36,605 nucleotides of DNA, from positions 1-36,605 of the forward strand of contig VGOC01000025.1 of NCBI GenBank assembly GCA_016865865.1, read 5' to 3'. The first letter of the stretch is position 1. Each line of letters starts with the position of its first letter. The notes beneath the pieces were generated by a model that was given only the letters and a program-made list of their open reading frames with translations, was not told the origin of the DNA and ran no database searches. This document shows, in pieces, positions 8,801-15,723 of the stretch. Position numbers and translations under genes: made by a program. Source of the DNA: Chloroflexota bacterium. GTDB lineage: Bacteria; Chloroflexota; Anaerolineae; Anaerolineales; UBA11858.

Positions 8801-9579
8801 ACCGCCGACCCGACGACTGGTCAGACCTGCTCATCCAGGAATGGGGCGATGTGGTTGATGACCCTGGCAGGTGGGCAAAAGCCGCCGAAGAGGCCGGCGC
8901 CGACCTGATCCTGCTGCATCTCTCGTCAACCGATGCGGAGGGCAAGCCCAACACACCCGAGGCCGCTGTCGCTGCCGCGAAGAAGGTCCTGGCAGCCACC
9001 GGTCTACCCCTGGCCGTCTTCGGCCCCGGACAGGCTGAGATAGACAATCAACTCCTGGTGCCTGTCGCTGACGCCTGCAAGGGTGAACGGCTGTTGCTCG
9101 GCGTTTGCGAAGACAAGAACTACCGCACTATCGCTGCGGCTGCCATGGCCAACGGCCATCTGGTCAACGCCCGCACAGCCATGGATGTCAACCTGGCCAA
9201 ACAGCTCAATATCCTCATCAACGATATGGGCCTCCCCCTGGATCGTGTGATCATGGACCCGACCACCGGCGCCCTGGGCTACGGTTTCGAGTACGGTTAC
9301 TCTGTCATGGAACGCCTGCGCCTGGCCGCCCTCCAGGGAGACAGCATGACCCAAATGCCGATGCTGGTCACCCCCGGGGAAGAATGCTGGAAGACCAAAG
9401 AGGCCAAGGTTGGCGTAGATGTACCTCAGGAATGGGGCGACTGGCGTGAACGGGCCATCACCTGGGAATCGCTGACCTCTCTCATGCTGATCGAGTCCGG
9501 CGCGGACATCGTGGTGGTACGCCATCCCGAGAGCCTGCGCTGCACGAATGAGGCGATCAAGGATTTGATGGGAGAATAA
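5893..9579 (+). CDS. acsB-acsD: Fused acetyl-CoA synthase (AcsB) - corrinoid Fe-S protein small subunit (AcsD)
   Basis: One 1228-residue reading frame carries two enzymes. Residues 1 to about 780 are acetyl-CoA synthase: an N-terminal CODH-contact domain, then the A-cluster. C537, C540, C549 and C559 bind the Fe4S4 cubane and C626 and C628 (CGCFEC) bind the nickels; their spacing (3, 9, 10, 67) equals that of Moorella C506/509/518/528/595. Residues about 781-900 are a Pro/Ala linker with one heptad-like helix (SVEQRVERLERAV). Residues about 905-1228 are the AcsD/CdhD TIM-barrel corrinoid subunit (PWLPEGA, MDPTTGALGYGFEY). No stop, frameshift or internal start with a good SD was seen at the junction, so the fusion looks real. 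It joins methyl acceptor and part of the methyl donor. Confidence 0.95.
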   Translation: MSRYIAKRAIRGSNALVMEAELMLQRALKEKGADTKVEFPNTAYYLPTIYGMTGLKVTTLGQLEEVLDHARSLLHPIPAENKWTPYLGETLDSGMATLLAAETIEAVRFVYGLQPEPFPGIELAGGTAYPQLDNGGGPANHLNGPIDDIQLRSWGIQLVDGRMPGFAAIVGAAKSNEVAVKIVRELQQRNILVFLSGNVNGRSIIHQLQEEGVELGYDTYTIPFGTDTLSAIYALGFATRSALTFGGIDAGQARDILLYNKKRVFAFVIALGEVDDLKYAAAAGAINYGFPVIADTVIPEILPTGVTDYEHVISMPFDQIPGKDDLERAERLVQKCIEVRGVKIKMTEVPVPIPYGSAFEGEVVRKADMRVEFGGKYSRCFEFLRMMPMDEVTDGVIQVVGPTFDQVEDQGAMDLGIVVDVAGRKMQEDFEPVLERQIHYFVNGGSGLQHIGQRDIAWIRISKEATEKGFTLEHFGSILHARLHAEFGAIVDKVRVTLYTDPAEVEKQLAEARQAYDYRNKRLADLTDDAVDEFYSCTLCQSFAPNHVCIVSPERLGLCGAYNWLDCKASFNINPTGPNQPISLGKMLDPEIGYWSGTLDYAKVGSHGVVKDVAMYSIMENPMTACGCFECIVMYIPEVEGVFIVSREDTGMTPMGMTFSTLAGMAGGGVQTPGVMGVGKYYLVSPKFISADGGFKRVVWMSANLKERMADEFRAVAEREGVPDLIDRIADSKNVTTVEELVAWVKEKSHPVLDMGPMVAKSARVEGAEDVIAQAEAVVEKAMAKPDAPAAPAPVAEKPAPPAAVPAPQAPSAPVASMPPRPLAPSAPAAPAGSVEQRVERLERAVTTLIGSLVGALAEIGEVDISKVQVSTAPVAPAPPSSLAPTAPPAPLAPPAPVLEDKPWLPEGAKTAIAKESWSGAVRQVTIGATAAQGGSRTKTVTVGGETAMPFMDFEGQIPNAPIVAVEIKDRRPDDWSDLLIQEWGDVVDDPGRWAKAAEEAGADLILLHLSSTDAEGKPNTPEAAVAAAKKVLAATGLPLAVFGPGQAEIDNQLLVPVADACKGERLLLGVCEDKNYRTIAAAAMANGHLVNARTAMDVNLAKQLNILINDMGLPLDRVIMDPTTGALGYGFEYGYSVMERLRLAALQGDSMTQMPMLVTPGEECWKTKEAKVGVDVPQEWGDWRERAITWESLTSLMLIESGADIVVVRHPESLRCTNEAIKDLMGE

Positions 9580-9585
9580 GTTCAG

Positions 9586-9620
9586 AAGACCTGACAGGTT
9601 TCTAGAACCTGTCAGGTCTT
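9586..9620. repeat. Perfect 15-bp hairpin in acsBD-acsC spacer
   Basis: AAGACCTGACAGGTT pairs perfectly with AACCTGTCAGGTCTT around TCTAG. It sits between the stop codon and the GGAG of acsC. No T-run follows, so it is unlikely to stop transcription completely. Confidence 0.75.
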
Positions 9621-9634
9621 CATGGAGACAAACT

Positions 9635-10966
9635 ATGGCACTATCAGGCATTCAAATCTACAAACTGCTGCCGCAGACCAATTGTAAAGACTGTGACTTC
9701 CCCACCTGTCTGGCGTTTGCGATGAAACTGGCGGCCAAACAGGTTGAATTATCACTCTGCCCCCACGTCAGCGACGAGGCTATGGCGCAGCTTTCCGAAG
9801 CCGCTGCGCCACCTGTGCGGCCTTTCGCGCTAAGCTCCAACGGCCACGAGGTCAAAGCCGGCAACGAGGTGGTGCTTTATCGTCATGAAAAGACCTTCTA
9901 CAGTCGCCCAGGCTTGTTCCTGCGGGTGTACGACTCTGAAAGCCCTGCCGAGATCAAAGCCAAAGTAACCCCTGCGGATGCCTACAAAGTGGATTACGTG
10001 GGGATGAACCTCGAAATAAGCGGCTTCGTCATTCAATCCAATGGAGGCAGCTTCGTTGGCGCGGTTAAAGCCGTGCGTGAAGTCAGCAGTCGCCCGCTGA
10101 TCTTGATCGGAAGGCCGGAGGCGCTCGAAGCAGGTCTGGCTGTACTCGCTGAGGGCGAGAAACCCATGATTGGCCATGCCAACCAGGAAAACTGGCAGGC
10201 GATGGCTGAACTGGCGAAAAAGCGCAATGCTGCCCTGGCTGTCTCTGCTGATACCATAGACGAAATGGTTGATCTGACGGGGAAGATCACCGAGGCTGGC
10301 GCAAAAGACCTGGTATTGGCGCCCACGCAGCGCGGTTTCCACGGCGCACTGACCGCCAACACAGTCGCCCGGCGCATGGCCCTCAAGTCGAATTTCCGCC
10401 CCCTGGGTTTCCCGATCATCAGTTTTCCCGGCGATGTCAGCGATCCAGCCACGGAGATCATGCTGGCTGCTCAGGCCATCGGCAAATACAGCGGCTTCAT
10501 CGTCCTGGATCACTTCAGCCCCGAAACCATCTACCCGCTGCTGGTGTTGCGCGAGAATATCTACACCGACCCGCAGAAACCCATCCAGGTACAGCCGGGC
10601 GTGTACGAGATCAACAACCCCAGCCCAGAGTCTCCTGTGCTGGTGACCACCAACTTCAGCATCACCTACTTCAGCGTGGCTAACGAGGTCGAGAGCGCTG
10701 GCCTTCCGGCATGGCTGCTGGTCACCGAGGCCGAGGGCATGAGCGTGCTGACGGCCTGGGCGGCGGGCAAATTCGACGCTGAACGCATCGCCAAAGACGT
10801 CAAACGCTTCGAGGTCGGCGATAAGGTCAGCGCCAAGAGGATCGTCCTGCCTGGACATACAGCCGTACTCTCGGGCGAACTCGAAGAAGAACTCCCCGAC
10901 TGGAACGTTCTCGTCGGCCCGCGCGAAGCTGTAGATATCCCGGCGTATATGAAGCAGGCGCTATAA
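9635..10966 (+). CDS. acsC: Corrinoid iron-sulfur protein large subunit
   Basis: This 443-residue gamma subunit of the corrinoid Fe-S protein carries the methyl group on cobalamin to acetyl-CoA synthase. The N-terminal Fe4S4 motif is complete: C17, C20, C25 and C42 in NCKDCDFPTC...LCP. A TIM-barrel middle domain (about 90-310) and a C-terminal Rossmann-like B12 domain (about 320-443, with LVTTNFSITYF and LLVTEAEGMSVL) follow. Length is normal. GGAG precedes the ATG. The partner small subunit is not a separate gene but the C-terminal third of the upstream fusion protein. Confidence 0.95.
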   Translation: MALSGIQIYKLLPQTNCKDCDFPTCLAFAMKLAAKQVELSLCPHVSDEAMAQLSEAAAPPVRPFALSSNGHEVKAGNEVVLYRHEKTFYSRPGLFLRVYDSESPAEIKAKVTPADAYKVDYVGMNLEISGFVIQSNGGSFVGAVKAVREVSSRPLILIGRPEALEAGLAVLAEGEKPMIGHANQENWQAMAELAKKRNAALAVSADTIDEMVDLTGKITEAGAKDLVLAPTQRGFHGALTANTVARRMALKSNFRPLGFPIISFPGDVSDPATEIMLAAQAIGKYSGFIVLDHFSPETIYPLLVLRENIYTDPQKPIQVQPGVYEINNPSPESPVLVTTNFSITYFSVANEVESAGLPAWLLVTEAEGMSVLTAWAAGKFDAERIAKDVKRFEVGDKVSAKRIVLPGHTAVLSGELEEELPDWNVLVGPREAVDIPAYMKQAL

Positions 10967-10989
10967 CGTGTCACGTGTTCCCGTGTCAT

Positions 10990-11034
10990 GTGTCAAGTAA
11001 ATATACTTTTCCCATACTTGACACTGGACACCTG
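10990..11034. repeat. Inverted repeat in acsC-acsV spacer
   Basis: GTGTCAAGTA (10990-10999) pairs with TACTTGACAC (11025-11034). The whole 99-base spacer is built from variants of the words GTGTCA and TTGACAC, giving further weaker pairings. Confidence 0.6.
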
Positions 11035-11065
11035 ATACTTGGCGCCTGGCACTTGACACTTACTC

Positions 11066-12985
11066 ATGGCCCAACACACTGTAAAGTTCGACATCGCTGA
11101 AAAGCCTATCCACGTTCCCACGGGGATGCTGGTCAGTGAGGCCGCGGCAGAGGCTGGCGTCGAAATCAACCAGCCCTGTGGCGGTCAGGGGCGTTGCGGT
11201 CGTTGCGCAGTACGGATCAGCGAGGGAGAAATCCGCCGCCGAAGCACCTTGCGGCTCACCGTGGAAGATGTAGCCAATGGCTACGCGTTAGCATGCCAAT
11301 CGGTTGTCGAGGGGAACGCCGTCATCGAAGTGCCGCCGCAGGAAAAGATCGAACGCCGGCTGACTACTGACCGCACTGCCGCCGAGGTCATCGTACCGGA
11401 GGGATATGATCCCGCCCGATCACAGACCATCCGCCGCCTGTACCTGACGTTGACCCCGCCCAGCATGGACGACCAGACCGACGACTGGAGCCGCCTGCAA
11501 ACCGCTGCCCGCAAACAGGCTGGGGTGACGGATCTGAAAACCAGTCTGACGATGCTCCGAAGGATGGGAGAGGTTGCCAGAGAAGGCGACTGGAAAGTCA
11601 CGGCGGTGCTCAACGCCAAAACCTGGGATTGCCCGGATTGTCCCGCCGATCTATTGGAAATCTATCCCGGCCACATCCCGGAGGATACCCCCCTGTGGGG
11701 AATTGCGGTTGACATTGGCACCACCACCGTCTCCCTCTGGTTGACTGATTTGCTCACCGGCCAGGTGCGCGCCCAGGTCGCCGAATACAATCAGCAAATC
11801 GCCCGCGGAGAAGATGTGATCTCGCGCATCATCTTCGCCAGTAAAAACGGCGGGGATGAAAAAATGCGCGGCCTGGTTCTCGACACCATCAACGAACTCA
11901 TCGAGCGCGCTTGTGATCGCTCCAAAGCCGAACCCACAGAAATCATCAAGGCCACCATCGCCGGAAACAGCACGATGATGCACCTGTTGCTGGGAATCCC
12001 GGCTGCCAGCATCCGGCTGACACCCTTCGTTACAGTCGTGAACCACATCCCCTCGATGTCCGCAGGCGATGTGGGGCTGGGCATCCATCCCATGGCCATC
12101 GTTGACTGCCTGCCAGGCGTGGCCAGTTACGTTGGCGCAGATATCAGCGCCGGAGTGTTAGCCACGGGAATGGATACTGCCAATAAGGTCACTCTTTTCA
12201 TGGATGTCGGCACGAACGGCGAAACTGTGCTTGGCACAAGCGATTGGCTGGTGACCTGCGCCTGTTCGGCTGGGCCAGCCTTCGAGGGCGCCGGTGTGCT
12301 GCATGGGATGCGCGCTACCAAAGGCGCTATCGAAGAAGTGTGGATCAACAGCAAAACCTACGAACCATCCTTCAGGGTGATTGGCAATGTCAAGCCCGGC
12401 GGCCTGTGCGGCAGCGGCCTGATTTCGCTCCTGGCTGAGATGTTCCTCACCGGCGTGGTTGACAAAGGGGGCAGTATCAACACCAAACTGGCCTCACCAC
12501 GCGTAAGGGAGGGCGATCACGGCAGCGAGTATGTGATTGGCTGGGGACATGAAACCCAAAACGGAAAAGATATCGTCATCACCAATGTTGATATAGATAA
12601 TCTGTTGCGCGCCAAAGCAGCCATCTATGCTGGTTTCACCGTTTTAGCCAATAGCGTTGGCCTCTCCCTGGAAACGGTGGATCAAGTTCTCATCGGCGGT
12701 TCCTTTGGCAAATACATCAACGTCGAGAAAGCTGTTCAAATTGGCTTGCTGCCGGATATGCCCTGGGAGCGATTCCAATTTCTGGGCAACACCTCGGTGC
12801 GAGGGGCCTATATGGCGCTCATTGATCACAACCTTCGCCGCCGCATCACCGAGATCGCTGCCCGAATGACGTATATCGAGCTTTCGGCTAACAATACTTT
12901 CTACGACGCCTTCATGTCGGCGTTATTCTTGCCGCACACGGATATGAAACGGTTTCCGTCGGTCGCGGCAGCAATGGAAAAGTAA
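11066..12985 (+). CDS. acsV: Reductive activator of the corrinoid protein (RACo; ferredoxin-ASKHA, DUF4445)
   Basis: This 639-residue protein has an N-terminal plant-type [2Fe-2S] ferredoxin domain with ligands C38, C44, C47 and C77 (PCGGQGRCGRC...LACQS), and a linker at about 90-210. A C-terminal ASKHA ATPase domain follows, beginning AVDIGTTTVSLWL, with later phosphate loops GNSTMMHLLLG, MDVGTNGE and IGGSFGKYI. The family uses ATP to re-reduce Co(II) corrinoid to the active Co(I) state. It lies between acsC and acsE. No clear Shine-Dalgarno is seen before the ATG, unusual in this operon and possibly lowering its synthesis, as expected for a repair enzyme. Confidence 0.93.
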   Translation: MAQHTVKFDIAEKPIHVPTGMLVSEAAAEAGVEINQPCGGQGRCGRCAVRISEGEIRRRSTLRLTVEDVANGYALACQSVVEGNAVIEVPPQEKIERRLTTDRTAAEVIVPEGYDPARSQTIRRLYLTLTPPSMDDQTDDWSRLQTAARKQAGVTDLKTSLTMLRRMGEVAREGDWKVTAVLNAKTWDCPDCPADLLEIYPGHIPEDTPLWGIAVDIGTTTVSLWLTDLLTGQVRAQVAEYNQQIARGEDVISRIIFASKNGGDEKMRGLVLDTINELIERACDRSKAEPTEIIKATIAGNSTMMHLLLGIPAASIRLTPFVTVVNHIPSMSAGDVGLGIHPMAIVDCLPGVASYVGADISAGVLATGMDTANKVTLFMDVGTNGETVLGTSDWLVTCACSAGPAFEGAGVLHGMRATKGAIEEVWINSKTYEPSFRVIGNVKPGGLCGSGLISLLAEMFLTGVVDKGGSINTKLASPRVREGDHGSEYVIGWGHETQNGKDIVITNVDIDNLLRAKAAIYAGFTVLANSVGLSLETVDQVLIGGSFGKYINVEKAVQIGLLPDMPWERFQFLGNTSVRGAYMALIDHNLRRRITEIAARMTYIELSANNTFYDAFMSALFLPHTDMKRFPSVAAAMEK

Positions 12986-12987
12986 AC

Positions 12988-13031
12988 AAATGAGCAAATG
13001 GCAAATTCGCAGGGTTGCCATTTGCTCATTT
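12988..13031. repeat. Perfect 17-bp hairpin in acsV-acsE spacer
   Basis: AAATGAGCAAATGGCAA (12988-13004) pairs perfectly with 13015-13031 around a 10-base loop. It stands ahead of the AGGAAGG ribosome binding site of acsE. Confidence 0.75.
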
Positions 13032-13067
13032 GCCATTTTGCACATTTGATTCGAAAGGAAGGCCACT

Positions 13068-13991
13068 ATGTACATCATTGGCGAAAATATTCATATCATA
13101 TCCCCTGCAGTCAAAGAGGCGCTCGCGAACCGGGATAGGGAATTCTTCATGGAACTTGCGCTCAAGCAGGTCGAGGCTGGCGCCAAGGCAGTTGATCTCA
13201 ACCTCGGCCCGCGCAAGAAGGACTGGGAAGAAGTTTTCCCGTGGATGGTGGAGACGGTCGAGGCGGTCGTTGATGTGCCCCTGTGTATTGACACCACTAA
13301 CGTGGATGGCATGGAGGCCGCCGTCAAAAAGATCACCAAAGCGCAGCCGATTCTCAATTCAACCTCTGCCGAACCAGAACGCCTGGAAAGGGTGCCTGAG
13401 TTGGCGAAGAAGTACAACACGAAGTTGATCGCCCTGACTATGGAGAAGAGCGGCATCCCCGTCGCCTCCGATGAGCGCGTCAACATCGCGCTGGAGAAGT
13501 TGATCCCACGCTGCCTGGAATTGGATTTCCCCATCAATGATCTGATCATTGATCCGCTGGTGCTGACCGTCTCCGGCTGCCAGCCATACTGCCCTGAACT
13601 GATCGAAGCCATCCGCACCATCCAATTCGCCTGGGATCCGCCCCCCATGATTTCGGTGGGCTTGTCGAATGTCTCCAACGCTGTTCCGACGAAGAATCGC
13701 CCCCTCATCGACAGCGTTTACTGCGCCATGGTCATGGGCGCCGGCCTGAAAATGATGATCGCCAATCCACTCGAAAAAGAGTTGATGGAAGTCATTCGCA
13801 TCATCGAAGAGCGCGATGAGAGCACCCCCCTCAGCCGCCTGTATCTCAAGATTCACGATCGCATCGAGGCTATGGAATACCCCACTGCCGGCGATGTGGA
13901 CATGAGCGACCCCGAACAGGTCAAAGTCTGGAAGACCGTGCAGATCCTGCTCAACCAGGTCATCTATGCGGATTCATATTTGGAACAGTGA
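13068..13991 (+). CDS. acsE: Methyltetrahydrofolate:corrinoid iron-sulfur protein methyltransferase
   Basis: This 307-residue pterin-binding TIM-barrel methyltransferase moves the methyl group from methyl-THF to the AcsC/AcsD cobalt. Family motifs are in order: MYIIGENIHI at the start, AVDLNLGPR, the CIDTTN strand, ILNSTSAE, LIIDPLVLTVSG, and SVGLSNVSNAVP. It is about 45 residues longer than the Moorella enzyme because of a helical C-terminal tail (about 260-307). AGGAAGG lies nine bases before the ATG. It is the last Wood-Ljungdahl gene before the malic enzyme gene, 23 bases downstream. Confidence 0.94.
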   Translation: MYIIGENIHIISPAVKEALANRDREFFMELALKQVEAGAKAVDLNLGPRKKDWEEVFPWMVETVEAVVDVPLCIDTTNVDGMEAAVKKITKAQPILNSTSAEPERLERVPELAKKYNTKLIALTMEKSGIPVASDERVNIALEKLIPRCLELDFPINDLIIDPLVLTVSGCQPYCPELIEAIRTIQFAWDPPPMISVGLSNVSNAVPTKNRPLIDSVYCAMVMGAGLKMMIANPLEKELMEVIRIIEERDESTPLSRLYLKIHDRIEAMEYPTAGDVDMSDPEQVKVWKTVQILLNQVIYADSYLEQ

Positions 13992-14014
13992 ACAATAATT
14001 TGGAGGATCACCTT

Positions 14015-15373
14015 ATGTCACCGAAACCCAAAGTCAATGTTGATGAGCTTCTGGCAAAAGCGAAAAAGCCTTCCGCCGATGCCATGGCGTTACATCCCTT
14101 CTACCGCGGTAAAGTCGAGACCAATCTCAAATGTGCCGTACGAGATTTCAACGACTTCGCTATCTGGTATACCCCTGGCGTGGCTGCGCCCTGCCGGGCT
14201 ATCCAAGAAAATCCAGAATTGGTGTACGAGCATACCAATAAATGGAACACCGTGGCGGTAGTCAGCGATGGCACCCGCGTGTTGGGGCTGGGTGATATCG
14301 GCCCGAAGGCCGGCTTACCAGTGATGGAAGGCAAAGCTCTGCTGTATAAATACCTGGGGGGCGTAGATGGCGTGCCTATCATGCTGGATACCAAGGACGC
14401 CGATGACATCATCAAAACCGTGCTGATGTTGCAACCTGGATTCGGCGGCGTCAACCTGGAAGATATCTCGCAACCCAAGTGCTTCCGGATCCTCGACACC
14501 CTGCGCGAAGAGGCGGAGATCCCCGTCTGGCATGATGATCAGCAAGGCACAGCCACAGTCACGCTGGCCGGGCTGATCAATGCCCTTAAGATTGTTGGAA
14601 AATCCATCAACGAAGTCAAAATCGCCTTCATCGGCAGCGGCGCCTCCAACGTGGCTTGCTCGAGGCTGATCTTCGGCTGGGGCGGAGACCCGGCTAAATG
14701 CACCATGGTTGATAGTAAGGGCATCCTGGGGATGCACCGTACAGACCTCGAGAAGGGCAAAGAAGAATACGTGGACAAATGGAGACTGTGTCAGATCACT
14801 AACAAGGAGCGGCGCGAAGGCGGCATCCCCGAGGCGATGAAAGGCGTGGATGTGGTCATCGCCCTCTCTAAACCTGGCCCCGACGTGCTCAAAAAGGAAT
14901 GGATCTCATCCATGGGTGATGACGCCATCGTGTTCGTCTGCGCCAACCCCGTGCCCGAAATCTGGCCCTGGGAGGCTTTGGATGCTGGCGCTCGCATCGT
15001 CGCCACCGGTCGCTCCGACTTCCCCAATCAGGTCAACAACTCGCTGGGCTTCCCCGGCATCTTCCGCGGCACACTCGATGTGCGCGCCCATACCATTACC
15101 GATGAGATGTGCTTCGCGGCCGCTGAGGCCCTGGCAAATCACGTCGGCGACCAACTCGATGAAGAACATATCCTTCCCAACATGGATGACTGGGAGGTCT
15201 TCCCTCGCGAGGCGGCTGCCGTAGCGATGAAAGCCCAGGAGCAAGGACTGGCCCGCATAAAGGTCACTTACGAAGAAGAGCTAGAGAACGCCAAGCGGAT
15301 CATCAAGCGATCACGCGACCAAACTCAATTGCTGATGGAAGAAGGCTTCATCGCCGAAGCGCCGGAAACGTAA
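14015..15373 (+). CDS. Malic enzyme (NAD(P)-dependent, oxaloacetate-decarboxylating)
   Basis: The protein has 452 residues. The ATG at 14015 is chosen because GGAGG lies eight bases upstream; the ORF-track GTG at 13988 lies inside acsE. The N-terminal malic domain shows WYTPGVAAPCRAIQ, VLGLGDIGPKAGLPVMEGKALL and WHDDQQGTA. The Rossmann domain shows IAFIGSGASNVACSRL and later ATGRSDFPNQVNNSLGFPGIFRG. It converts malate to pyruvate and CO2, or the reverse. It is the last gene of the CODH/ACS operon, so it may carboxylate pyruvate made from acetyl-CoA or feed carbon out of malate; direction is inference. The cofactor cannot be read reliably. Confidence 0.93.
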   Translation: MSPKPKVNVDELLAKAKKPSADAMALHPFYRGKVETNLKCAVRDFNDFAIWYTPGVAAPCRAIQENPELVYEHTNKWNTVAVVSDGTRVLGLGDIGPKAGLPVMEGKALLYKYLGGVDGVPIMLDTKDADDIIKTVLMLQPGFGGVNLEDISQPKCFRILDTLREEAEIPVWHDDQQGTATVTLAGLINALKIVGKSINEVKIAFIGSGASNVACSRLIFGWGGDPAKCTMVDSKGILGMHRTDLEKGKEEYVDKWRLCQITNKERREGGIPEAMKGVDVVIALSKPGPDVLKKEWISSMGDDAIVFVCANPVPEIWPWEALDAGARIVATGRSDFPNQVNNSLGFPGIFRGTLDVRAHTITDEMCFAAAEALANHVGDQLDEEHILPNMDDWEVFPREAAAVAMKAQEQGLARIKVTYEEELENAKRIIKRSRDQTQLLMEEGFIAEAPET

Positions 15374-15380
15374 ACGCGGT

Positions 15381-15492
15381 GTAACTGCTCAGCCATCGAA
15401 CGGATTTACCCGAAAAAAGGGTGTGCGCAGGGGGCGTAGCCCCCTGCGCACACCCTTTTTTCGGGAATTTCTCCGTTTGGCTGAGTAGTTAC
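15381..15492. terminator. 27-bp perfect hairpin terminator at end of CODH/ACS operon
   Basis: The 27 bases at 15409-15435, beginning CCCGAAAAAAGGG, pair perfectly with 15439-15465 around GTA. The 3' arm contains TTTTTT after the GC stem, so it is a strong Rho-independent terminator, and the A-run makes it bidirectional. An outer imperfect stem (GTAACTGCTCAGCCA with GGCTGAGTAGTTAC) extends the palindrome to 112 bases. Confidence 0.85.
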
Positions 15493-15533
15493 AACGCGGT
15501 GATCAATGTATGACCGCTGTAATAAGGTTGATT

Positions 15534-15685
15534 AACCGCAGAGAACGCGGAGAGATATTCATTATCAGTACTTCACGAAAAAGGATCCAAGACCCGTCCG
15601 CGGGTCGCCCGGGGACGGGCTCCTGAACGTTTTCGTGAACTACTGATTATGAAAAAACTTTGCGCTCTTGGCGTGCTCTGCGGTT
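15534..15685. repeat. Nested palindromic element (MITE-like), copy 1
   Basis: The core 15561-15650 has 21-base terminal inverted repeats with two mismatches (ATTATCAGTA...TACTGATTAT) and TCACGAAAA/TTTTCGTGA next inside. The centre is GC-rich with GGGGACGGGCT. An outer pair AACCGCAGAG...CTCTGCGGTT encloses it. A related copy lies at 25551 and a possible fragment at 2900. No coding capacity is supported. Confidence 0.7.
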
Positions 15686-15723
15686 GGTTTCTAGTCGGTG
15701 CGTAGCGGAGCTGTTTCGAAAGG

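Noticed and set aside
9830-10858. 342-codon minus-strand ORF antisense to acsC
   Set aside because: It mirrors the acsC codon pattern and shows no family motif; acsC itself is fully supported.
10966-11065. CRISPR-like array in the GTGTCA-rich spacer
   Set aside because: The words are short and degenerate, without regular repeat and spacer lengths, and no cas gene is present.
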